60,319 nt of DNA. Origin: Sedimenticola hydrogenitrophicus. Lineage in GTDB: Bacteria; Pseudomonadota; Gammaproteobacteria; Chromatiales; Chromatiaceae. How positions within the stretch are numbered: the first letter of the stretch is position 1; the number at the start of each line of letters is the position of its first letter. Location of the stretch: the NCBI RefSeq assembly GCF_029017505.1, contig NZ_JAQGEI010000037.1:1-60319 (forward strand). The letters are read 5' to 3'. The notes under the pieces were generated by a model. That model was given only the letters and a program-made list of their open reading frames with translations, ran no database searches and was not told where the DNA came from. Below are positions 53,309-60,319 of the stretch, piece by piece. Made by a program: the position numbers and the translations under genes.

Positions 53309-55261
53309 TCAAAACCCCTCGAACACGCTCTGGCTGCCGTTTTTCCGTGCTTCATCGATGTTGCCTTCCATGATGAATGAGAGGAACTCCGGCTCTGTCA
53401 ACGGCTGGCACAACATGTAACCCTGGAAGCAGTGACAGCCCCGTTTGCGCAGAAAATCGAATTCGCGGCTGTTCTCGACCCCCTCGGCCACCACGCTCAA
53501 ACCGAGCTTGGAGGCCATGGTGATGATCGCCTCGACAATACTCACCGTCTCCGGGTCGCTGATGATGTCGTTGACGAACGAGCGGTCGATCTTGATCTCG
53601 TCCAGCGGCAGCCGCTTCAGATAGGCCATCGAGGAGTAACCGGTACCGAAGTCATCGATCGAGAAACGCACTCCCAGACGTTTCAGGTCAACCATTTTCG
53701 CCATCACCTCATCCAGGTTGGTCACCAGCATGTTCTCGGTCAGCTCCAGGGTCAGGCGCGCCGGATTGGCGCCGCTGGTCTTCAGGAAGTGGGCCACCTG
53801 CATGGCGAAATCGGCCTGCTGGAACTGCTGGGGACTGATATTGACCGAGAGATGGATCGGCCCCGCCTCGGCATACTCATCCGCCAGCCTGCGCAACAGG
53901 TTACAGGAGATCTCCAGTACCTGATTGCCGAGCGAGGTGATGATACCGATATCCTCCGCCACCGGAATGAACTCCCCCGGCATGATCAGGCCGCGCGTCG
54001 GGTGCTCCCAGCGCAGCAGCGCCTCGGCCCCCAGGGTGTTGCCGGAAAAATCATGCTTCGGCTGCCACAGGACCTTCAGTTCATTGCGCTCCAGGGCCTG
54101 GCGCAGATCATTCTGCATCTGCAGCTGTTCCTCGGAAGACTGGTGCATGCTGGGCAGGAAGAACCGCACCGTGTTGCGCCCCGCCTCCTTGGCGCGGTAC
54201 ATGGCGGTATCCGCCTGCATCAGCACATCATCCGCGCTCTCGCCGTTGCGGGGAAACAGCGCCACGCCGATACTGGTGGTGGCGTAGAGGCGGTGACCCT
54301 GCACCTCGTAATGTTCGGAGAGTGCCGTGATCACCTTGTTGGCGATGATATCCACCTGATGGGTGAATTCGTCCAGCATGGCGCGTTCCTCCGCCAGCAG
54401 CAGGACGAATTCGTCCCCACCGAGCCGGGCGGCGGTGTCCTCGCGGCGCAGACAGGCGGAGAGACGCTGCGCCACCTGCTGCAGCAGGGCATCGCCGATG
54501 GGGTGGCCGAGGGTATCGTTGATGGTCTTGAAATTATCCAGATCCAGAAACAGCAACGCACCGATGCGGTCATGGCGGCGGCAGCGTGCCAGCATCTGGT
54601 TCAGCCGATCCAGCAGCAGACGCCGGTTGGGCAGATCGGTCAGGGGATCGTAGGTGGCCTGATACTCCACCAGCTCCTGGGCCTGGCGTTGCTTGGTCAC
54701 ATCGCGAAAGCTCCAGACCCGGCCGACGATCTCCCCCTCGATCAGCTGCGGGTGGGAATGGCTCTCGAAGATCCGCCCGTCGGTGAAGCGCAGGATGTCC
54801 CGGGTGGCCTCGTCGGTATGGGTCAGCTGTTCGCGGATACGGCGGATGAAATACTCGCCCTGCTCCATCAATGGCGCAGTAAAGGCACGCAGCCATCCCT
54901 TCTTGTCATCCCGGTCAAGCGCTGCCGGTATATTCCACAGGGTGACGAACTTGGTGTTGTAGATCACCACGCGCAGGTCGTTGTCCAGCACCAGGATACC
55001 GTCGGTGGTGGAATTGAGGGTCGCCTTCAGCAGGGAGATGGTCTCGCGTAACTGATGCTCATCGGCCTGCCCGGTGGCGGACGGTGGCCACAGCCCCTCG
55101 GCACGGCTGGCCGTTCGGGCGTTCTCCGGGCTACCCGGAGCACGGGATTCCGACCTGGCAATCAGCGCATCCAGTTCGTCCATTCTGTCGCCCAGCGTCT
55201 CCAGTTCACTGCGCAGATCCGTCTCGACACTGCCGTCATCTGTCATATCCAATTCAGACAC
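53309..55261 (-). CDS. PAS-GGDEF-EAL cyclic-di-GMP protein
   Basis: 650 residues without membrane helices. A short N-terminal coiled coil is followed by a PAS-like domain (about 75-195: TTDGILVLDNDLRVVIYNTKFVTLWNI). The GGDEF domain has an intact RLGGDEF and an RxxD inhibitory site (RRED) five residues earlier. The EAL domain has GAEALLRWEHP and DDFGTGYSSMAYLKRLP. Both synthesis and breakdown of c-di-GMP are possible. GTG 55261 is used because gaggga lies 5 nt upstream; ATG 55246 is the alternative. Confidence 0.92.
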   Translation of the reverse strand: MSELDMTDDGSVETDLRSELETLGDRMDELDALIARSESRAPGSPENARTASRAEGLWPPSATGQADEHQLRETISLLKATLNSTTDGILVLDNDLRVVIYNTKFVTLWNIPAALDRDDKKGWLRAFTAPLMEQGEYFIRRIREQLTHTDEATRDILRFTDGRIFESHSHPQLIEGEIVGRVWSFRDVTKQRQAQELVEYQATYDPLTDLPNRRLLLDRLNQMLARCRRHDRIGALLFLDLDNFKTINDTLGHPIGDALLQQVAQRLSACLRREDTAARLGGDEFVLLLAEERAMLDEFTHQVDIIANKVITALSEHYEVQGHRLYATTSIGVALFPRNGESADDVLMQADTAMYRAKEAGRNTVRFFLPSMHQSSEEQLQMQNDLRQALERNELKVLWQPKHDFSGNTLGAEALLRWEHPTRGLIMPGEFIPVAEDIGIITSLGNQVLEISCNLLRRLADEYAEAGPIHLSVNISPQQFQQADFAMQVAHFLKTSGANPARLTLELTENMLVTNLDEVMAKMVDLKRLGVRFSIDDFGTGYSSMAYLKRLPLDEIKIDRSFVNDIISDPETVSIVEAIITMASKLGLSVVAEGVENSREFDFLRKRGCHCFQGYMLCQPLTEPEFLSFIMEGNIDEARKNGSQSVFEGF

Positions 55262-55600
55262 GCGCTTCCCTCATCCGCCAGGTGCGGTCAGATTCGCTGA
55301 TCCCCGGATCTTCCGTCTTCCATAGAAACATGGAAACATGGCACACCGTTGACTTCATCCCGGGAAATCAACGGCTCACCATGCTGTCTCTGTTAAACCC
55401 CGGGGATTCGAATCGCTATTCCGCCCCTCTCTCTTGTTCGGTTATTGTTTGACCTTCATTAAAGGCCAATATTGTTGTCATGCCTGTTTTGCCGGAGCAA
55501 CAAACCACATAAACTCTATGTCCGGCCCAGCGCTACTTAAATACGGCGCCGCTTCAATACGGGCTCCGCTGAATGGCAGCATCGCCCGGACAACCCTGGT
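55262..55600. other. intergenic, nothing recognised
   Basis: A stretch between divergent genes that must hold at least the promoter of the GGDEF-EAL gene. No inverted repeat, RNA gene or convincing promoter is seen. Confidence 0.4.
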
Positions 55601-55723
55601 GCTCCGTCAATGTGATAATTGCGAGTTCAGTGAGCTTGTCAGCGTTCATGGCAAGGCGCGCACTGCGCCTTGCTGCGAAACGCCACAGGGACGCTGAATC
55701 CGTAATTATCACATTGACGGAGC
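55601..55723. repeat. family H element (123 bp) with perfect 20-bp terminal inverted repeats
   Basis: gctccgtcaatgtgataatt (55601-55620) and aattatcacattgacggagc (55704-55723) are perfectly complementary. The middle is GC-rich with an imperfect gcgcgcactgcgc hairpin. The right end carries GGAG that serves as ribosome site for the next gene. Confidence 0.9.
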
Positions 55724-55731
55724 ACTCTATT

Positions 55732-56760
55732 ATGAGTTTCCCCGAACCTCTGCAACAACTTATCGGCGACCGACTGGATCGGGAGCTGAACCGGAAGAGC
55801 CGCTGCCATCCCCTGAACGGGTATCTGCCGCAGTGCCCCTCCGCCCCGCTGTTCATCAAGCGTGAGGATGAACTCAACGCCAATGCGGTCGGCACCAAAC
55901 AGCGAAAATACCTCAGCCTGATCCCGACTCTGGAGCATAGCGGCAATTGCCGGATAATCTTGATAGGCAGTGCACATTCGAATAATGTGCTCGGCCTCGC
56001 CCAGCTGCTCAGGAGCCGCGGCCTTGATGTATCGGCACTGATAAAAACCCCGGGAAACAAGGCGTTGACAGGTAACCACCTGCTCCTCAGCATGCTGTTG
56101 CCAGGCGACAGGATGGCCTACGTCAGCCCCCGGGAGTGGCCGGAGGTGGCGCAGATTGCCCAACGGGAAGCTGATCGCCTTAGCCAGCAGGGGGTGCGGG
56201 CGGTAATCATTCCCGAGGGTGGTGACAGCGAGGCGGTGTTGCCGGGCATCCTCACCCTGGCGGCCGATGTGCAGCGCAACAGCCGCGATCTGGGCCTGGA
56301 GTTTCGGGACATCTGGACCGACAGCGGCACCGGGATCAGCGCCATCGGCCTGCTGCTGGGGATGCGCCTGCTCGGCCTGACCCGGCCGCGGGTGCATATC
56401 ACCCAGATCGCCGGTGATCCGGAAGAATTCCGCCAGCGCTACGCCCGGTTCGAGACCTGGCTGGAGCGGCTGATCGGGAGCCCGCTGCCGGATCCGCGCC
56501 CCGAGGTACGCTTTCTCAGACCAGCCAGCGCCGCCGCCTACGGCAGCATCAACAAGACCATCCTCGATGAAAGCTGGCGCATCGCCCGCGAGACCGGATT
56601 GCTGATGGACCCGGTCTACTCGGTCAAACACCTCTACACCGTGAAATGCGAAATGCGGCATCAGACCCCGGACGGTCCGCAACTGATCCTCTACAACGGC
56701 GGCACCCTGGGCCTGTGCGGATTTCAATCGGCACTTGCATCGCGCAAACTGATGGTGTAG
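55732..56760 (+). CDS. PLP-dependent ACC deaminase/D-cysteine desulfhydrase family protein
   Basis: A 342-residue fold-type II PLP enzyme. K56 in VGTKQRKYLSL is at the place of the cofactor lysine (GNK.RK in relatives), with FIKREDELN just before it. The phosphate-binding glycine loop appears as WTDSGTGISAIG, not the usual TGSGGT, so activity on D-cysteine or 1-aminocyclopropane-1-carboxylate is uncertain. ATG 55732 is supported by GGAG 10 nt upstream, inside a family H repeat; the frame is open through the repeat but not conserved there. It precedes the ilv leader by 48 bp. Confidence 0.78.
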   Translation: MSFPEPLQQLIGDRLDRELNRKSRCHPLNGYLPQCPSAPLFIKREDELNANAVGTKQRKYLSLIPTLEHSGNCRIILIGSAHSNNVLGLAQLLRSRGLDVSALIKTPGNKALTGNHLLLSMLLPGDRMAYVSPREWPEVAQIAQREADRLSQQGVRAVIIPEGGDSEAVLPGILTLAADVQRNSRDLGLEFRDIWTDSGTGISAIGLLLGMRLLGLTRPRVHITQIAGDPEEFRQRYARFETWLERLIGSPLPDPRPEVRFLRPASAAAYGSINKTILDESWRIARETGLLMDPVYSVKHLYTVKCEMRHQTPDGPQLILYNGGTLGLCGFQSALASRKLMV

Positions 56761-56808
56761 AAATGACCATCAATCAAAAACCGGAAACGGAAAAGTAACA
56801 GACAACAC

Positions 56809-56889
56809 ATGAAAATTCGTTCGCTGATGGTAGTGGTATCTCTGGTAGTAGTAGTCGTACAGCGACTGCGCGGAGAGACTATCGGCTAG
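56809..56889 (+). CDS. ilvL: branched-chain attenuator leader peptide
   Basis: A 26-residue frame: start codon, then Lys-Ile-Arg-Ser-Leu-Met, three Val, Ser-Leu, five Val, and Gln-Arg-Leu-Arg before the end. Eight of 26 codons are valine, three leucine and two isoleucine. A terminator hairpin lies 25 bp downstream and the ilvG start 86 bp downstream, which is the classic layout for ribosome-mediated attenuation. Scarce charged Val-tRNA should stall the ribosome and allow read-through into ilvGM. The ribosome site is weak. Confidence 0.88.
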   Translation: MKIRSLMVVVSLVVVVVQRLRGETIG

Positions 56890-56913
56890 CATTTTTCACC
56901 CAAATCCGAAAAG

Positions 56914-56947
56914 ACCTCCGCATCGAAAGATCCGGGGGTTTTTTTTT
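56914..56947 (+). terminator. attenuator terminator of ilvGM
   Basis: acctccg pairs with cgggggt (one G-U), with inner atc-gaaa-gat, followed by eight T. It stands between the leader peptide and ilvG. Confidence 0.88.
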
Positions 56948-56974
56948 GCCTTTGAAGCGGGAGCCAACAGAGCG

Positions 56975-58627
56975 ATGAATGGAGCGGAATATATTGTCAG
57001 AAAACTGATGTCCGAAGGGGTCGATACCCTGTTCGGCTATCCCGGCGGCTGTATCATGCCGCTGTATGATGCGCTGCTGGAGAGCCCGATCCGGCACATC
57101 CTCTGCCGTCATGAACAGGGCAGCGCCTTTGCCGCCAACGGCTATGCCCGTTCCAGCGGACGCACCGGCGTCTGTCTCGCCACCTCCGGGCCCGGCGCCA
57201 CCAACCTGATCACCGGCCTGGCGGACGCCTACATGGATTCCGTGCCGATGGTGGCCATCACCGGTCAGGTGCCGACACCGCTGATCGGCAGCGACGCGTT
57301 CCAGGAGATCGACGTGCTCGGCATGAGTCTGCCGGTCACCAAGCAGAGCTTCCTGGTAGAGCAGATCGAACAGCTGCCGGAGATCCTCGACCAGGCGTTC
57401 CACGTCGCCCGGGAGGGACGCCCGGGCCCGGTGCTGGTGGACCTGCCCAAGGATATCCAGCTGGCCACGCTGCCGGCGCGGACCCTACCCCAGCCCGACC
57501 CGGCGCGGACCCGGCCCCAAGCGACCCAGGAGCAGTTGCGCCAGGCGATAGAACTGATCAAGGCAAGCTGCAGACCGATCATCTTTGGCGGGGGCGGCAT
57601 CCTGCTCGGCGACGCCATCGTCCCGTTCCGCCACTTCGTCGACACCACCGGCATCCCCGCGGTATTCAGCCTGAAGGGGTTGGGGACGCTGCCGGGCGAT
57701 CATCCCCGCAACATGGGCATGCTCGGCATGCACGGTTCGGTGGCCGCCAACCAGGCGGTTCAGGAGGCCGATCTGCTGATCGCCGTGGGTGTCCGTTTCG
57801 ATGACCGGGTCACCGGCAAGCTGAGCCGCTTCGCCCCCCACGCCCGGGTCATTCACCTGGACATCGACCCGGCCGAGATCGGCAAGCTCCGCCAGGCCAG
57901 CTGTGCCCTGGCGGGTGATATCCGGCAGAATCTGAAGGCGCTGGCCATCCACCTGGAGGTGAGCGACTGGCAGGCGGCGTGCCGGGAACGGCTGGCGCGG
58001 GATGGCTTTGCCCTGCCTCGGCAGGACGGTATCACCGGGCCACACCTGTTGCGCCAGCTGTCAGCGATGACCCGGGGTCAGGCGATCATCAGCTGCGATG
58101 TCGGCCAGCACCAGATGTGGGTGGCGCAGCACTACGCCTTCGACCACCCTCGAAAACACCTCACCAGCGGCGGGCTGGGCGCCATGGGCTTCGGCCTGCC
58201 GGCGGCCATCGGCGCCCAGCTGGCCAACCCGGACACCTTGGTAATCAATGTCGCCGGCGACGGCTCCTTCATGATGAACATGCAGGAGTTGGCGACCATC
58301 GGCCGCTACCGGCTGCCGACCAAGATCCTCATCCTGGACAACCAGGCACTGGGCATGGTGCGGCAACAACAGGCCGTCTGCTACCAGGGGCGCTACAGCG
58401 AGATCGATCTCTCCGACAACCCCGACTTCTGCACCCTGGCCCAAGCCTTCGGCATTCCGGCCCGGAGCCTCACGGACCCGGATGACATGGCCTACGCCAT
58501 CAACAAACTACTGGAGACACCAGGCCCCGCCCTGCTGCATGTCGCCATCGCCACCGAACACAACGTCTGGCCCATGGTAAAGCCGGGCGAAGCCAATGAC
58601 CAAATAATGACAGGAGCCAACCCATGA
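56975..58627 (+). CDS. ilvG: acetolactate synthase II large subunit
   Basis: A 550-residue ThDP enzyme condensing two pyruvates to acetolactate, or pyruvate with 2-oxobutanoate, in Val/Leu/Ile synthesis. Catalytic E47 ([11 protein letters not shown]) has the same number as in E. coli AHAS II. The ThDP-Mg motif is [18 protein letters not shown]...LDN, and FAD-binding stretches are intact. The frame is not broken, unlike ilvG of E. coli K-12. It is controlled by the upstream attenuator and overlaps ilvM by 4 bp. ilvE, ilvD and ilvA, which follow in enterics, are absent here. Confidence 0.93.
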   Translation: MNGAEYIVRKLMSEGVDTLFGYPGGCIMPLYDALLESPIRHILCRHEQGSAFAANGYARSSGRTGVCLATSGPGATNLITGLADAYMDSVPMVAITGQVPTPLIGSDAFQEIDVLGMSLPVTKQSFLVEQIEQLPEILDQAFHVAREGRPGPVLVDLPKDIQLATLPARTLPQPDPARTRPQATQEQLRQAIELIKASCRPIIFGGGGILLGDAIVPFRHFVDTTGIPAVFSLKGLGTLPGDHPRNMGMLGMHGSVAANQAVQEADLLIAVGVRFDDRVTGKLSRFAPHARVIHLDIDPAEIGKLRQASCALAGDIRQNLKALAIHLEVSDWQAACRERLARDGFALPRQDGITGPHLLRQLSAMTRGQAIISCDVGQHQMWVAQHYAFDHPRKHLTSGGLGAMGFGLPAAIGAQLANPDTLVINVAGDGSFMMNMQELATIGRYRLPTKILILDNQALGMVRQQQAVCYQGRYSEIDLSDNPDFCTLAQAFGIPARSLTDPDDMAYAINKLLETPGPALLHVAIATEHNVWPMVKPGEANDQIMTGANP

Positions 58628-58920
58628 TATTCAGTCTGCACATCCAGGCCCGTTCCCACCCGGCCATGCTGGAGAAGATACTCCAGACCACCCGCGTCCG
58701 CGGCTTCGCCATCCGCTCCCTGGAGGTGAAAAACGACGCTGCGGAGCAGCTGCTCAAGGTCCACCTGACCGTCGAGAGCGAGCGTCCACAGGAGCGGCTG
58801 GTGACCCAGTTGAACAAGCTCGGCGGCATCCGGGAGCTGACCGCCCTGCACGCGGTGGCCGATCCGGTACCGCTGATTGAACGGCCACCGCGGAACGTGT
58901 CGCTGATGTATCCGGTCTAA
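58624..58920 (+). CDS. ilvM: acetolactate synthase II small (regulatory) subunit
   Basis: 98 residues with one ACT domain ([33 protein letters not shown]), binding and activating IlvG. The ATGA overlap with ilvG couples translation, and aggag lies 7 nt upstream of the ATG. The C-terminal 20 residues extend beyond E. coli IlvM. Confidence 0.9.
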   Translation: MIFSLHIQARSHPAMLEKILQTTRVRGFAIRSLEVKNDAAEQLLKVHLTVESERPQERLVTQLNKLGGIRELTALHAVADPVPLIERPPRNVSLMYPV

Positions 58921-58970
58921 TCAATGGCGGCCGAGGCGTCGGGGCCAGGCTAGAGTTCCGGGTGCTGGGT

Positions 58971-59053
58971 TAACCGCGAAACACGCGAAATACACGAAAA
59001 ATGTCAGTGATTGGATGACAATATTTCGCGATTTTCGTACCTTTCGCGGTTAA
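58971..59053. repeat. inverted repeat ttaaccgcgaaa...tttcgcggttaa
   Basis: Arms taaccgcgaaacacgcgaaa and cctttcgcggttaa flank a loop with ttggatgac. A half copy (gaaccgcgaaagacacgaaa) lies at about 14946 before the Nudix-MBL stop. It may also end ilvGM transcription. Confidence 0.65.
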
Positions 59054-59169
59054 TGAGGATTTGCAAGTTAATGGCTATTGGGAGAAAACCCGGAAAACCC
59101 GGGGGTTTGGACGGCTGTGAGTCGCCACCGGTTTCGGCTAACATGGGCCGTTTTCCCGCGGAGAGCAGA

Positions 59170-60012
59170 ATGAAACGTATCGGTGCCCATGTCAGCGCCA
59201 GTGGTGGCGTGGAGAACGCCCCGCTCAATGCCCAGGCGATCGGCGCAACCGCCTTCGCCCTGTTCACCAAGAACCAGCGGCAGTGGCGGGCCAGGCCGCT
59301 GACGGACCAGAGTATTGCGCGCTTCCGGGAGAACCTGGAACGCGTCGCCATCGAGGCGCGCTATGTGCTCCCCCACGACAGCTATCTGATCAACCTGGGG
59401 CATCCCGAGCCGGAGGCACTGGAAAAATCCAGGGACGCCTTCCTGGACGAGATGCGGCGCTGCGAACAGCTGGGGCTGGAGCTGCTCAACTTCCATCCCG
59501 GCAGTCACCTGAAGCAGATCCCCGAGGAGGAGAGCCTGGCCCGGGTGGCCGACTCCATCAACCGCACCCTGGAGCGTACCGCCGGCGTCACCGCGGTGAT
59601 CGAGAACACCGCCGGCCAGGGGACCAACCTGGGGCACCGCTTTGAACACCTGGCCGCCATTATCGACCGGGTCGAGGACAAGTCCCGTGTCGGGGTCTGT
59701 CTCGACACCTGCCACACCTTCACCGCCGGTTACGACCTGCGCACGGCCGAGTCCTGCGAGCAGACCTTTGGCGAGTTCGAACGGATTGTCGGCTTCGCCT
59801 ACCTGCGGGGCGTGCATCTGAACGACAGCAAACCGGACTTGGGCTCCCGGGTCGACCGGCACGAGAGTCTGGGCAAGGGCAAGCTGGGCTGGCCGGTGTT
59901 CGAATACATCATGAACGATCCCCGTTTCGAGGAGATCCCGATGGTGCTGGAGACCGTCGACGACACGCTTTGGAGCGCGGAGATCCGCCAGCTCTACGCC
60001 CTGCAGAGGTAA
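59170..60012 (+). CDS. nfo: endonuclease IV
   Basis: A 280-residue zinc AP endonuclease cutting 5-prime of abasic sites in base-excision repair. Metal ligands fall in the blocks [46 protein letters not shown] and MVLETVDD, all present. It is collinear with the E. coli enzyme from [16 protein letters not shown] 59170 has ggag 7 nt upstream; a longer open frame from 59011 runs into the repeat and is not conserved. Confidence 0.96.
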   Translation: MKRIGAHVSASGGVENAPLNAQAIGATAFALFTKNQRQWRARPLTDQSIARFRENLERVAIEARYVLPHDSYLINLGHPEPEALEKSRDAFLDEMRRCEQLGLELLNFHPGSHLKQIPEEESLARVADSINRTLERTAGVTAVIENTAGQGTNLGHRFEHLAAIIDRVEDKSRVGVCLDTCHTFTAGYDLRTAESCEQTFGEFERIVGFAYLRGVHLNDSKPDLGSRVDRHESLGKGKLGWPVFEYIMNDPRFEEIPMVLETVDDTLWSAEIRQLYALQR

Positions 60013-60037
60013 CCCGACAATCCAGAAAGAAAAGCGG

Positions 60038-60065
60038 TTGACCTTTCGTCAGGAATCATTAAACT
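60038..60065 (+). promoter_or_regulatory. promoter of tRNA-Asp
   Basis: TTGACC (60038-60043) and TAAACT (60060-60065) with a 16-bp spacer, about 50 bp before the tRNA. Confidence 0.55.
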
Positions 60066-60118
60066 ACCGCGCTCCAACGTTGGTTGTCTGCTTCAACGGC
60101 AACCGGTTGGCGCTCCGC

Positions 60119-60195
60119 GGAGCGGTAGTTCAGTTGGTTAGAATACCGGCCTGTCACGCCGGGGGTCGCGGGTTCGAGCCCCGTCCGCTCCGCCA
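60119..60195 (+). tRNA. tRNA-Asp (anticodon GTC)
   Basis: 77 nt with encoded CCA. The acceptor ggagcgg pairs with ccgctcc, discriminator G is as expected for Asp, anticodon stem ccggc/gccgg encloses loop ctgtcac, and the T arm is gcgggttcgagcccc. Confidence 0.97.
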
Positions 60196-60203
60196 CTATC
60201 GAC

Positions 60204-60236
60204 AAAAAACGGATACTTCGGTATCCGTTTTTTTTT
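60204..60236 (+). terminator. rho-independent terminator of tRNA-Asp
   Basis: aaaacggatac and gtatccgtttt form a strong stem with a ttcg tetraloop, followed by a run of T. Confidence 0.93.
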
Positions 60237-60239
60237 GCC

Positions 60240-60319
60240 CAGGGATGGACTTATGCCGCGGAGGCCAGGGATGGGTGTAGGGGCAACCCCCCGTGGTTGC
60301 CCTTATCGATCACCAGGCA
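60240..60319. repeat. repeat fragments at window end
   Basis: agggatggacttatgccgcg, then gaggcc, matches the reversed flank of the family B insert at 49851-49873. It is followed by a ggggcaacc...ggttgccc inverted repeat. The element may continue beyond the window. Confidence 0.5.

Noticed and set aside
60038-60280. An 80-codon frame overlapping tRNA-Asp
   Set aside because: It covers the tRNA and its terminator, so it is not a gene.

Overview
The window is GC-rich chromosomal DNA of a free-living or symbiotic Gammaproteobacterium. The pcnB-folK-panB-panC order, an IlvG/IlvM acetolactate synthase behind a leader-peptide attenuator, tdh-kbl, msrP-msrQ and nfo all fit that class. Codon use and the crowd of small palindromic intergenic repeats recall Chromatiales-like sulfur oxidisers, but nothing here proves the genus.

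Layout. 1-16.4 kb: an acyl-CoA island holding an enoyl-CoA hydratase, a Cache-GGDEF cyclase, a universal stress protein, and a long operon (acyl-CoA synthetase, then ABC transporter ATPase, two permeases, binding protein and second ATPase). A PaaK-like adenylating enzyme, an AMACR-like CoA transferase/racemase and a convergent Nudix-MBL fusion follow. Three near-identical palindromic operators precede the stress gene and the synthetase/ABC operon. 16.6-23.9 kb: DUF1223 protein, MsrQ-MsrP methionine sulfoxide reductase, Tdh-Kbl threonine catabolism, a DnaJ-related protein and an NRDE protein. 24-35.5 kb: AsnS, CheV, a large unknown helical protein, an AcuC-type deacetylase, a degenerate glycogen-synthase-like protein, a GabD-type dehydrogenase and an MscS channel. 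35.9-40.4 kb: pantothenate/folate/polyadenylation operon (pcnB, folK, a deoxynucleoside kinase, panB, panC) divergent from tRNA-Glu(CTC). 40.7-49.6 kb: TVP38-flavoprotein fusion, ValS, DUF465, cupin, an unknown protein and TcdA. 50-60.3 kb: TetR regulator with an M24 peptidase, a DUF2520 protein, a GGDEF-EAL protein, a PLP enzyme, leader-ilvG-ilvM, nfo and tRNA-Asp.

How the genes work together. The first 15 kb reads as one uptake-and-activation pathway: an external carboxylic acid or amino-acid-like substrate is bound, imported, joined to CoA, epimerised and hydrated. The operators resemble LiuR-type sites of branched-chain acyl catabolism. Most other genes are housekeeping.

The least ordinary content is the intergenic DNA. 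At least eight families of small inverted-repeat elements occupy nearly every gap. Several are nested inside each other, and some supply a Shine-Dalgarno sequence or a stop codon to the adjacent gene. Other points of note are pcnB without any AUG/GUG/UUG start, a 15-bp minisatellite inside a signal peptide, a compositionally foreign patch inside valS, and a cluster of an unknown protein, a deacetylase and a glycogen-synthase-like pseudoenzyme. No CRISPR array, prophage, transposase gene or defence island was seen.
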